Shown here piece by piece: positions 12,121 through 21,351 of a DNA stretch of 64,000 bases. Made by a program: the position numbers and the translations under genes. The DNA comes from Ixodes scapularis (taxonomy: Eukaryota > Arthropoda > Arachnida > Ixodida > Ixodidae): NCBI RefSeq assembly GCF_016920785.2, contig NW_024609839.1, positions 7,900,196-7,964,195 on the forward strand, in the 5' to 3' direction. How positions within the stretch are numbered: position 1 is the stretch's first letter; each line of letters begins with the position of its first letter. The notes beneath the pieces are model-generated. The model ran no database searches and had not been told where the DNA came from. It saw only the letters and a program-made list of their open reading frames with translations.

Positions 12121-12679
12121 GGGGGTCACGTGACCTCGGGAGGGGGTCACGCTACCTCAGGGGGTCACGTGACCTGGGCAACCATCGTGAACCTCGTGAG
12201 GGTAACCCTAATAACCCTTTTGAGGGTAACTCTCGTGACCCTCGTGGGGGTAACTCTCGTGACCCTCGTGAGGGTAACTCTCATCACCCTTGTGAGAGTA
12301 ACTCTCATAACCCTCGTAAGGGTCACTCTCATAACCCTCGCGACCCTCGTGAGGGTAACCCCCTTGAGGGTAACTAACCCTCGTAACCCTCGTGAGGGTT
12401 ACGAAGGTTAGTACCCCTCGTGATCCTCGTGAGGGTAACCCTCGTGAGAGTAACCCTCTTAACCCTCACGAGGGTTACGAGGGTTACTCGCGGTTACGCC
12501 GTTGGCGACGCCGACGGCGACGCCGCTCAAGCCTGGAAACGGGCGCCTAAGAGCTGCGCTCTAACAATGAAGATTTTTACTGCTTCGACCTTGATTTTTT
12601 AGAGCGCAGCTCTTAGGCGCCTGTTTCCGGCTTGTGCAACGTTGCCGTCGTCGTCGGCGTAACCGCGCGGTGCATTATG

Positions 12680-13240
12680 GGTAAATTTCCCCGCTAAATC
12701 TAGCGGAAAAATTTCCCCGCTAAATCCAGCGGAAAAATTTCCCCGCTAAATCTAGCGGAACAATTTCCCCGCCAAATATAGCGGGAAAATTTCCCCGCTA
12801 AATGTAGCGGCACGATTTCCCCGTTAAATTTAGCGAGAAAATTTCCCCGCTAAATCTAGTGGAAAATATTTCCCCGCTAAGTCTAGCGGAAAAAATTTCC
12901 CCGCTAAATGTAGCGGAAAACTTTTCCCGCTAAATCTAGCGGAAATATTTAACCACTAAATCTAGCGGAAACGTTTCCCGGCTAAATCTAGCAGAAACGT
13001 TTCCCGGCTAAATCTGGCGGAAAAAAATTTCCCGCTAAATCTAGCGGGGAAATCTTTCCGCTAAATCTAGCGGAAAAAATTTCTCCGCTAAATCTAGCGT
13101 AAAAATTTCCCCACTAAATTTAGCGAAAAATTTCCCCGCTAAATCTAGCGCAAAAGTTTCCCCGCTAAATCTAGCAGAAAAACCGTCCCCGCCAAATCTA
13201 GCTGAAAACGTTTCCCCGCTAAATGTGGTGGAAAAATTTT
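12680..13240. repeat. tandem array of ~25 bp CCGCTAAATCTAGCGG units
   Basis: Roughly twenty imperfect units of TTTCCCCGCTAAATCTAGCG plus GAAAAA. Each unit contains a small palindrome (CCGCTA - AATC - TAGCGG). The spacing is regular and there are no unique spacers. Confidence 0.85.
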
Positions 13241-13534
13241 TCTCGGGGGTCGCGTGACCCCCCGAGGTTACGTGACCCCCGTGGTCACGTGACACTCCCA
13301 AGTCACGTAACCCCCAAGATCACGTGACCTTGGGGAAAGGTCATGTGACCCCACAAAGGTCACGTGACCTCACCCCAGGTCACGTGAGGCCCCCCCCCTG
13401 AGAACGCGTGAACCTCAGTACCCTTCCCTCCTCCTCCTCAAGAGCTGCGCTCTAATTCGGCGTTACAGGGAGTTATTTGTAAACGGCTTTCATTTTTTTT
13501 ATTCTCAGGACAAAGGCAAGTGCTCTAAAGCGCG

Positions 13535-13697
13535 AAACACATGTACGACGAAACCGTCCGTTCCGACGTGCGAAATGCCGGAATGACCTTTGGGAGCGAG
13601 GGTGTTCGTAGCACCAGAGAGCGTTAAAACCCTCGCCTCCGACCGTCGTGTTGACTGATCGGACGTCGGATCGAACGGTTTCGTCGTACATGTGTTT
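13535..13697. mobile_element. 163 bp MITE-like inverted repeat
   Basis: Arms of 35 bp at 13535-13569 and 13663-13697 are near-perfect complements, beginning AAACACATGTACGACGAAAC. No target duplication is clear. It lies just outside the minisatellite pair. Confidence 0.65.
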
Positions 13698-13989
13698 TAC
13701 ACTTAATCAATTACAAACAAAAAATTATCTAGTGAATCATAAGTGCACATTCGTGTGCTTATATGTTGCTGAGATGACGAGGCGTCGAGTTCTATAGACA
13801 CCATTGCCACCACCACCTCGTACCACGGGCCCAGGCCTGACCTAGGACGGTCAACGTCCTAGCCCGAGCCCGGCCCGGGTCTGCGCAGCCCAAAACCCGA
13901 GCTCGCCGAGGCCCCATCAAAATCCACCTTGCCCGACCCAGGCTTTGGGGTAAGCCCGAGTCCGTGCAGTGTTCTAGGACGCATCAAAT

Positions 13990-15175
13990 CATGATGGGCT
14001 ACTTGACCCGTTTGGCCAGTAGACCACGTTTTGCTGAGATCGCTTCGCCTCCCGTTATGGTGGTGTTTTTGTGGCAGTACCGAGCTTGCTTTTGTGCCGC
14101 CGGTGCCAGAAGTTTGAAATGGAAAGCCTGAAATCACTTTTCATCAAGATAACCATCAGGCACCGCAGATGCTTAGTGGTCGCCCACCTGGCCGGCATGC
14201 CATATCCTATAGCCTCCTCCACACAATCAAATGTGTCTGTGTGCTAGTGATGTTTTTGAGATTGTAGAGTCCCGCCAATCGCTCCACCCTTGTTTTGTGA
14301 AATCCGAATTTCAGCTCGGCTTCCTTTTAAGTTGGATCAAATTTTTTTTTTATTTGTTACCACCATGGAGATTTTTCCTTTACCTATTTAACAGCAAATT
14401 TTTATGACTTTATCTTTGGAAACAGTGTGCCTGGGAAATACACTCTCATTCTTCACCTCCATGAACATATCAGGTTTAAACTTAGCACCTTTTGTATTCC
14501 TAAATCATTCACTCTATTGTCTACTATACAATACCAGAAGTGAGGTCAACTAGGTGGCAATATACTTAGGCCTAGTATGTCATCTTGTTAACGTTTATTA
14601 ATAGAATATCATTGACCCATAGCTTTACAGTTTTCCCAGAGACTACTTATTTAGTGACAAACTTTTCGCAACAAAAAAAACTTGCAACAGATGGACGCAC
14701 AAAGACAGAAACACTCTTAGATTTTCTGTATCAAGAAATTGACCACATCCAAAAGATGTAAAAAGTGCCATTGGCAGTCAATCATATCCAAAGATTTCAG
14801 AATCAAGTTCGTGTGCTAATCAAATTTGCATGCCTTTGAGCCATTTCACAGAAGGCAATTAGAAATAGAAAGAAAGAAACAGTTCAAAGCCGGGGCGTGG
14901 GACGCATGCTATTCTCTAAGAAGCTGGTTGGACATATGCTGTCCCACTTATTTTGCGGCAAATCATACACTTCCACATTTTTATGATCCTCATTATATTC
15001 ACGCTTTTCATACACAGGAGTCCAACAGCTTTCTAGTATCAGCAGCTTGTGTCTTACAAATAGTTGAAAGGAAACTCCAGCAATTTTTTTTAGCTGACGA
15101 AGTTAACTTAATGGTAAACTTTTTTATGCAAAAACGTACCAACATGATTTAATCTGGCTAGTGCGAGCGTGTTGT
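13990..15175. other. no gene recognised
   Basis: AT-rich, with no motif-bearing frames. The 108-codon frame at 14826-15152 (+) is not recognised and has no splice or start context that supports it. Confidence 0.4.
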
Positions 15176-15180
15176 TAAAG

Positions 15181-15310
15181 GTATACCTGAAATCGAAAGA
15201 ATAAAGACATGGAGGACGAACACAGACAACCACACTCTATGTGGTTGTAAAATAGTGTGGTTGTCTGTGTTCTTCCTCTATATCTTTATTCTTTCAATTT
15301 CAAGTATGGT
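15181..15310. repeat. foldback palindrome, ~60 bp arms
   Basis: ATACCTGAAATCGAAAGAAT and GAACACAGACAACCACACT on the left are answered by their near-complements, with about 10 bp of loop between. It could be a foldback retroposon like the one at 4356-4502, but no flanking direct repeat is clear. Confidence 0.7.
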
Positions 15311-15890
15311 TTAATATGGTTTGACGAGTTGACCTTGTCTTAAATCATGGAAATGGCGGCTCTCTAGAGCCAAATAAATAAACACTAAATACCAAAAACG
15401 GAGTGACGGGGTGAACTCGTCATAAACCACAAGATGGACGATCGCTCGCGACAAGCTCAGCACATCACAAACTCAAAAAGTCAACTAAATTTTCAAAATC
15501 CTCCCAGATTTTTCTTTTCCAGCAATCTATTCGGCATATCTAAATCCAGAACAGTCGTCGAGAAAACTGCAAATGAAGGCAGCATCAAAACTAGCTCTCA
15601 AACTTTCCTGGGATTCTCAGAAGCTAGATGTCAAAGGCAGGATAACTTGCAGGTCAAGCAGATAGTTTAGAAAACCCACAATGACGCACATTTCTTTGTT
15701 GCTCCTTGAGCGAGTGCTGCAGTGTGCTTCTGTCTAATTAATTTGACACCGACAAACATATTTTCGTACCCTTCTTTTGACTCCTACCGCCCAAACAGTA
15801 GGCCTGCTCCCGCCATTTACCTCATTTTTTCACTGTTCGCAGTAGAGATCTACAGTCTGAAAAATTAAAAGTTGAAATTCAGTAACCTCT
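15311..15890. other. no gene recognised
   Basis: The frame at 15434-15670 (+) has no recognisable domain. Confidence 0.35.
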
Positions 15891-15907
15891 TGGAAAACTT
15901 TTATTTT

Positions 15908-16099
15908 CACATATACACGTTTGCAAGTCCGGTCTCAGGGCGCCGCAATCTTGCTCAGTGGGGTGCGCTCTTGGGCGCGGCCATAATCCGATTACGACAC
16001 CTTGGCAAGACTTCGTAATCGGCTTAGGAGGCAGCCACGCGCGCCCCAGCCGAGCAAGATGGCAGCGCCCTCAAGCCAGACTGCAAACATGTACATGCT
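15908..16099. mobile_element. ~190 bp inverted-repeat element, copy 1
   Basis: Two arms of about 88 bp (15908-15995 and 16012-16099) are complementary over most of their length, including CAGGGCGCCGCAATCTTGCT on the left and AGCAAGATGGCAGCGCCCT on the right. A diverged relative lies at 62452-62637. No coding capacity. Confidence 0.7.
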
Positions 16100-16730
16100 G
16101 ATCTGTTGAGGCAAATTTGAGGAAAATCAGAGTCCATGAAAAGTGTCGAAGTTCCCCTCCAACAATCTCTCCATGGTCACCGATTTGACTCAAAATCGAC
16201 TCAGCACACCAATAGGCACATCTGAACTCGTAACCGGAATATTTCATTAGATTAAAGTCTTCTTGCACAGAGAATGAAACTTTATTTCTTTGTTCTCATA
16301 TTTTTTTTTTTAAACTGAAAGTTACTGCTGGCAACACCGAAAAGTGACGTCAATGACGGGTACAGGTTCAGTTTGGGCAGTAGAAGTCGTTTGCACCTAA
16401 TTACACAAGCTTTTACGGATTGAAATAAGTGCTATTGAAGCCCATTCCAACCCGAACCAAGCAACCTGAAACAAATGCGCAACACTGTTTTTTAGACTGC
16501 CCGCTCAACCTGCATGTCTCTTTTCCCGGGATGTCACACCGCTGGAAAGCGTAAGGAATTTCAAATGTTTATTATAGCCTAACCCTCATTTGCTGTTTCC
16601 TCAGTACCTCTTTTGAATTTAGAAAATCTAAAGAGCACACTGAAAACAAGAAAATCAGTGCATTAAAACTAATGTAGTTAGTCTGGGAAGCTCAATATAT
16701 CGGCGGAGTATTCCAACATTTACTACACGT
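16100..16730. other. no gene recognised
   Basis: A 65-codon minus frame (16071-16268) overlaps the inverted-repeat element and is not recognised. Confidence 0.35.
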
Positions 16731-18457
16731 TCAGTCACGTTCAATCATGTTTGCATTGTCAGAAACAGAGCTCTGTTTTTCTGAAGCAAAGTGAATAAAA
16801 AGACAACTGGTGGCAATATCTTTAGGCTCAACAATTTTTAAGGTGTTTTGAGGTGACAGGAAACACTCTTTAATATGCTGTAGCAAACCGGCATTTGAAT
16901 TAGTGAGCACAACATTTTTGCAGAGCATGAAACACTTCTCATTCGGATGATTGACTGCAAAAACTCGTTAAATGCGGGCATACCCTTCGTCTTTGAATTT
17001 GACAACTGCCGGTTTGCTTCTTGTAGCACTTCTATGTTGCTGACTGAAGTATCACCCCTGCAAACACAACCCGATTAAATTCGGTAGCTGAAGTGAGTAG
17101 TGTTAAATGTTCTGTAAAAAGCATCCTGCTCCTCGTGTGCGAACGTGGTCACAACATTCGGGTGTCCCAACAGGGTTACCCCATCAACACAAATATAATT
17201 TTCAATTCGTCGTTCTACAAACATCTCTTGACATAGTTGTGTTATATGAGTAGCCAGAGGTAATTCATTTAGCAGAATGTTAACTTGCTGCAAAAGCATA
17301 ACTCACTCCACAATCTGAAGCGGCACTCCCTTCGCTGCTTTCACTGTTTTTGCGAGACGTCCATTTCCCCCTTCAAAAACAAATGCTAATTGGGCCCAGA
17401 GTGGCCCAAGTTGCTTGGTTGCTTTGCTTAGATGGAGCATTTGGAGCAAATTGAATGTCATTGCTCGTTCAGTGTAGAGGGACCGTGCGCCTGACACAAA
17501 GCTCCTCAGCAGGGCGTCTGTGTGGCGTAAAGTTAAGGATAAGCTTAAGTACACAAACAAAATGTTCAGCAACAGTGCAACTGCATAGTCAAGTTGAGCC
17601 CTTGTGGGATTTTCTGGAAATGTGTATTGGCTGTAGTAAATGTAGCTCATTATCATTGAGAGATTTATCACATTTTCTTATTGTTAAGGTCCTCTTGAAC
17701 AATTCAGAGCTCACATTTTAAAAAAATGGATTAGATTCGCTCAAATTCTCACCTGCTTTCTTGAGGGCACATGGTGTTATCTCTGAAGAAAGAAGTATGT
17801 AGATGGCTTCGACGAGTGTGAACCAATCACTCCAGTAGCGTCGAGGAAGAATGTTGAAGGTGCAAGGAAGGCTGTATTATAAAAGCCAATGCCGCCATTC
17901 ACTGGCTTTCCAGTATCCTCGCTCGGACAGAGGTCGCGGTAGACGTGTGAATATGTGAGGGGGCTGGATAGCCAAGAGCCGGTTATTTACTGCCTCTGCT
18001 GTTGAGGGACTTTCTAAAAAAAATTAACAGATTGTTAAGCATAATATACTTTTGTATACTACTACAATAGATTTTCAAGAATAATAAATCTGAATGCAGA
18101 CTACATTACTGTAGCAGGCAGTGCTTTTTGTGTGTTATGATCCTAGTGAAAACTCATTCTAAAGCTCTAAGCATTGTAAAAAGCCAGAAATCAGAACCAT
18201 GCACCACCTGTTTTCCTATTAAAAATGTGAGCAAACATTTTATTTTATGCACTTTTGCGCAACAAAACGAAAACACCAACCATTGTGAATACCACTGAGT
18301 GTTCCCTGCAATTATTTGGTAGCCATGTGGAGCATTTACAATACCCTTAAAAACCAGATGTCGAATACATGATAAGGAGTGTAGAGCCTCACGCAGGATG
18401 AATACGGTTTAGACGTGTATGGCAAGTATAATGAGATAAGATTTAGCCACAGCTTAC

Positions 18458-18718
18458 CAATGTAATAACTCTCTCTATGGAGTTCACAAAGTTGAACATG
18501 TAGTCGGTAAATTGCCGTGTTACACCGAGGAGTACGCTGTGCATGTAGTCAGCACCATATCCCCATACCAAGTTGAAGTGCGTCAGGTTTTTGAGGGGTG
18601 AAGGCCCCTTGATGGCCGTTGACGGGACCGTTGAATTGCAGTGCGAGCTCCATATCGCGAAGAACTCCTCGCTCTGTCCGCTCTTCGTCAGGCTGTACGT
18701 CCAGGTACCTCAAGCTCC
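18458..18718 (-). pseudogene. CACTA-like transposase, exon B with 1 nt frameshift
   Basis: The acceptor CTTTTCCAG precedes GGAGCTTGAGG, giving GSLRYLDVQPDEERTERG. One extra nucleotide near 18615 shifts the frame between FNGPVNG and IKGPSPLKNL, two segments that are normally continuous in this family. It ends at ATTACATTG^GTAAGC. Confidence 0.75.
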
Positions 18719-18872
18719 CTGGAAAAGTTCAAGGAGGTTAGTCAGTGAACAGTACTAACAATGGCCTCGCAACAAAACTGAATTAAGCCTCTCGGGCAGG
18801 CGTCAACTAGGCTATATCAGAGGATATCACTGCGAGGGACAATGACTCTGACCATATATTGAGAATGCTTAC

Positions 18873-20172
18873 CCTCTCTGTATTCTCCTCGTGCGAGACA
18901 CCAAGGGCACCCGAAGAAGCTATTGAAAGGGGTTGAGCTCTGAACAGCAGCACGAGCCGGTGCGTCTACAAAACAACACAGTGGGTAGGCCTTCGATGAG
19001 ATCAGCTTTGAGTCGAATTCCCACGTAATTTCCTTTATACTTTTGTCACTGTCCATAAGCGTTTTTAGAACAATGGCCATATTGGGATGTTTCGGTCCAA
19101 ACCACAGTCCAGAAAGCATGTAGTGGTGAAAGCGAAGGTTCGTCGGCTGTTCATTTATTAGGAACTGTATTTGCCACACTAATGATTTTGATGATTTAAA
19201 GAAGGGACTTCCATCCTTGTGGAAATTGAAGGTTAGATCGCTCCAACGAAGGTTGCCTGTCTTCCTTAAGTGCTTGTGCAAGGCAGCAGCAGTTGTGTCA
19301 GTGATGGTGTCACTGTCTGGCTCATGTTGAAGTTTCTGCAGATTGCTGTAGAGTGGGCCTTTTGTTAGGTTGATCACATGCCGCACCTGCTCTTTGAAGG
19401 AAAAAATAGTGAAGAAGCACCCTTTGCTATTCACTTTTGCAAGCTCGAACGACTTGTAACAAGTTCCACACATCACAGTTCCGTCAGGCTGAGGCTGTTC
19501 CAACAAATTCCCACACTCTTCGCAGTAGAAGTGATGTGCAGCCACATGGTCCGCCTTCGGTTTCCATAGTTTTCGAAATAAATACTTGCTTCGTGTCAAT
19601 AAATCCTTCATGCCGAACAACAGATTCATTAACTGCAGCAAAGACTCTAGGTCAGTCCAGGGCATGTTCAGTGAGACAACAAGTGCCATTATCATCAGAA
19701 TAGCCTCAACCTTTCTTGTTGGCGAATTTGGCAACGTTTTGTTTCCGAACTGCTCAAAGCTGTCCGCAAGCAGTCTGGCCTCATCATACGCCGTGTCCGC
19801 GCATGAATCGGGAAGGGGCTCAATGTCGTCGATCTCATCTGCGGAGTTAGCTTCGCTTTCAGTTTCGCCTTGCGTTGCAGAGAATTGCTCGAAGTCATCT
19901 GCTTCATTTTTGTTTTAAGGAAATATTGCTGTGTCGCAATCGCTACTGGTATCGACGGTAGCTTCTGCTTCTTCACGATCCACGTGGACGGCTTCGCAGC
20001 TCCCTTGACTCCCTGACGGAGGTGCAGGTTGGCTGGCGCGCGAGCTGGCTGGTTGTGCCTTGTCATCACCACAAGAGCGAGTAGATCGGCAGTGTTTCGT
20101 AGCGTACGGCACTTCGAACGGCTCTTCACTGTGCAGATAAGCTTTACGCTTCCTTTTACATTCAGAAGACAT
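18873..20172 (-). pseudogene. CACTA-like transposase, exon A
   Basis: This exon carries the N-terminus, zinc ribbon and first part of the catalytic core. One TAA at 19915-19917 interrupts an otherwise continuous frame between DCDTAIFP and the acidic stretch containing EADDFEQFSATQGE. The end is set by AGAGAGG^GTAAGC; joining to 18718 restores a Gly codon in phase, so the splice assignment is well supported. Confidence 0.8.
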
Positions 20173-20350
20173 GGTTTAGACTTCCGATTTCGCTGCACGC
20201 GCGTTTTTTGCAGCCACTTCGCGGAGAGTTCGACGCCAACAGCGCGCTCAGCCAACGAACAGAGTTTGTTTACTTAATTACGGCAGTTCTCTGCGGCATT
20301 GGCGGCAGACAGGAAATTAGGTACACGAGTGTCTCACAGATACCGAACAC

Positions 20351-20384
20351 GGTGATACCGAACACCGAAGTGTTCGGTATCACC
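20351..20384. repeat. perfect hairpin, 15 bp arms
   Basis: GGTGATACCGAACAC and its exact complement are separated by CGAA. An extra partial copy (GATACCGAACACG) lies just upstream at 20339-20351. Confidence 0.8.
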
Positions 20385-20389
20385 CCATC

Positions 20390-20760
20390 TATCTAGAATC
20401 ACACGTAATAAGCATACTAGGACAATCGAAGAGTACAAATTCAACAAAGAATGTTTCAAGAATTCGTATTTCCCTCGGACGATAAGGGAATGGAATAAAC
20501 TTTCTGAAAGCGTTGTTAAATGCAAAACTGTTTTGGAATTTATAAAGTGTCTCCCATGTAACTAATAGACCTCATGTTATCGTTTTTGCTGTACTTTGTG
20601 CTTTTGATATGAGGATTAGGTATCGTATAGTCCCGCATTTGTTGTCATTGGGTTCTGCATGTGTATTACATTGTCTACTTTTTTTTGTACTCACTCCTAT
20701 CATAGTCCCCACTGGGGGACTGATAGTATTATGAAATACATAAATAAATAAATAAATAAA
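20390..20760 (+). mobile_element. 3' end of a LINE with (AAAT)n tail
   Basis: The + strand reads NKHTRTIEEYKFNKECFK and SYFPRTIREWNKLSESVV, the very C-terminus typical of CR1/Jockey/L2-like LINE polymerases. A 3' UTR of about 170 bp and an AAATAAAT tail ending near 20760 follow. Upstream the match is lost, so this is a strongly 5'-truncated insertion. Confidence 0.7.
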
Positions 20761-21170
20761 GTGCAGAACACAGAAGAGAGAGAGAAGAGGAGAGTGTCCG
20801 AGCACCAAGCTGACCGAGCTTCGCTCCGAGCCGCCTAGAAGGTTAGAAGCAGTAGGGCCGTAGCTAATATGCTACCACTGCGATTGCGGAGGCTGCGTTT
20901 AATAAAACATCAATGGTTTGATGGAATGTAATTTTAGAGTCCGGAATCCACTCTCAAATTTTTGATTCCGACGCGTTACCGCGCCGAAACCGAAACCATC
21001 TCTGAGTCCATCTGGACACTCGGAAGCTTTTCCGTTAATCGATTTCTAGATAACAAAACACTTCTAATTAAGCTGTATCTAGTTCACAAAAAGACAGAAA
21101 TTTGTTAAAACAAATTAAAACTATATGTTGATCGACGTGTGTTTTCTTTATATCGCCCCGGGTCAGAACT
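20761..21170. other. no gene recognised
   Basis: Begins with a GA-rich stretch (20771-20793); nothing else is identified. The sequence may hold the promoter of the gene starting at 21352. Confidence 0.35.
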
Positions 21171-21176
21171 CTGTTT

Positions 21177-21198
21177 GGGACCCAGGGACCTGGGTCCC
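21177..21198. repeat. 10 bp-arm palindrome upstream of the host gene
   Basis: GGGACCCAGG - GA - CCTGGGTCCC, about 150 bp upstream of the proposed start codon. A regulatory role is possible but unproven. Confidence 0.6.
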
Positions 21199-21351
21199 TA
21201 GTTATGAGGGTTCGTTACGCCAACTCCGCCAAACTCCACCACTGCGCCGTTAGCGCGGCTGCGTGACTGCGTTCTTCGGGTTCTCGTCCTAGTGTTTTGG
21301 TCGTGTTCTTCGATCCTCAGTTGCCACAATTTTTTTTTTGCTCGCCCTGGT

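Larger units (their letters stand above)
11571..13486. repeat. inverted pair of minisatellite-filled units with TTAGAGCGCAGCTCTT ends
   Basis: The outer ends are inverted copies of about 75 bp: GTTTACAACTCCCTGTAACG, then CCGAATTAGAGCGCAGCTCT, then GAGGAGGAG, at the left from 11577, and their complement ending at about 13485. Two further inverted copies of TTAGAGCGCAGCTCTT meet in the middle (12550-12565 and 12599-12614). The structure is therefore two units head to head. Inside, in order: GTCACGTGAC arrays (11650-11800), GATGACGTCACTGATGACGT arrays (11800-12120), GTCACGTGAC again, CTCGTGAGGGTAACT arrays (12185-12480), GCGACGCC words, the central inverted repeat, a long array of about 25 bp units (12680-13240), then GTCACGTGAC again (13250-13385). 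No protein is encoded; the long + frame is a repeat artefact. Confidence 0.8.
16731..20172 (-). pseudogene. CACTA-like (Transposase_21-type) transposase, spliced, with several disabling lesions
   Basis: Four coding blocks on the minus strand splice cleanly but carry lesions. Block A (20172-18873) starts MSSECKRKRK. It has an acidic N-terminal region, a zinc ribbon (YCEECGNLL...MCGTCYKSFELAKVN), then DGSPFFKSSKSLVWQIQFLI, RFHHYMLSGLWFGPKHPNM and CCFVDAPARAAVQ with CPWCLARGEY; this is the RNase H-like core of animal CACTA/EnSpm-like transposases. Block B (18718-18458) has RYLDVQPDEERTERGVLRDM and GYGADYMHSVLLGV. Block C (about 18013-17753) has RGYWKASEWRHWLL. Block D (from 17517) has LGPLWAQLAFVFEGGNGRL, as in DUF4218. 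Donors GTAAGC, GTAAGC and GTGAG, and acceptors such as TTTTCCAG, are visible. Lesions: TAA 19915-19917, a 1 nt frameshift near 18615, TAA 17877-17879, TGA 17303-17305, TAA near 17075, and a frameshift near 17000. Mobility is lost. Confidence 0.8.

Noticed and set aside
11617..12411. 264-codon open frame on +
   Set aside because: It runs through tandem arrays whose unit lengths happen to keep several frames open on both strands; the protein is Asp/Thr/Val repeat noise.
12680..13240. CRISPR-like array
   Set aside because: Units are contiguous without unique spacers, in eukaryotic DNA; it is a minisatellite.
16071..16268. Extra 3' exon of the CACTA-like transposase
   Set aside because: It overlaps the inverted-repeat element at 15908-16099 and lacks splice signals or family motifs.
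17287..17305. A 19 nt intron (GTGAGT...GCAG) in the CACTA-like gene
   Set aside because: Too short to splice, and removing it breaks the frame; the reading frame continues straight through with a TGA, so a nonsense change is simpler.
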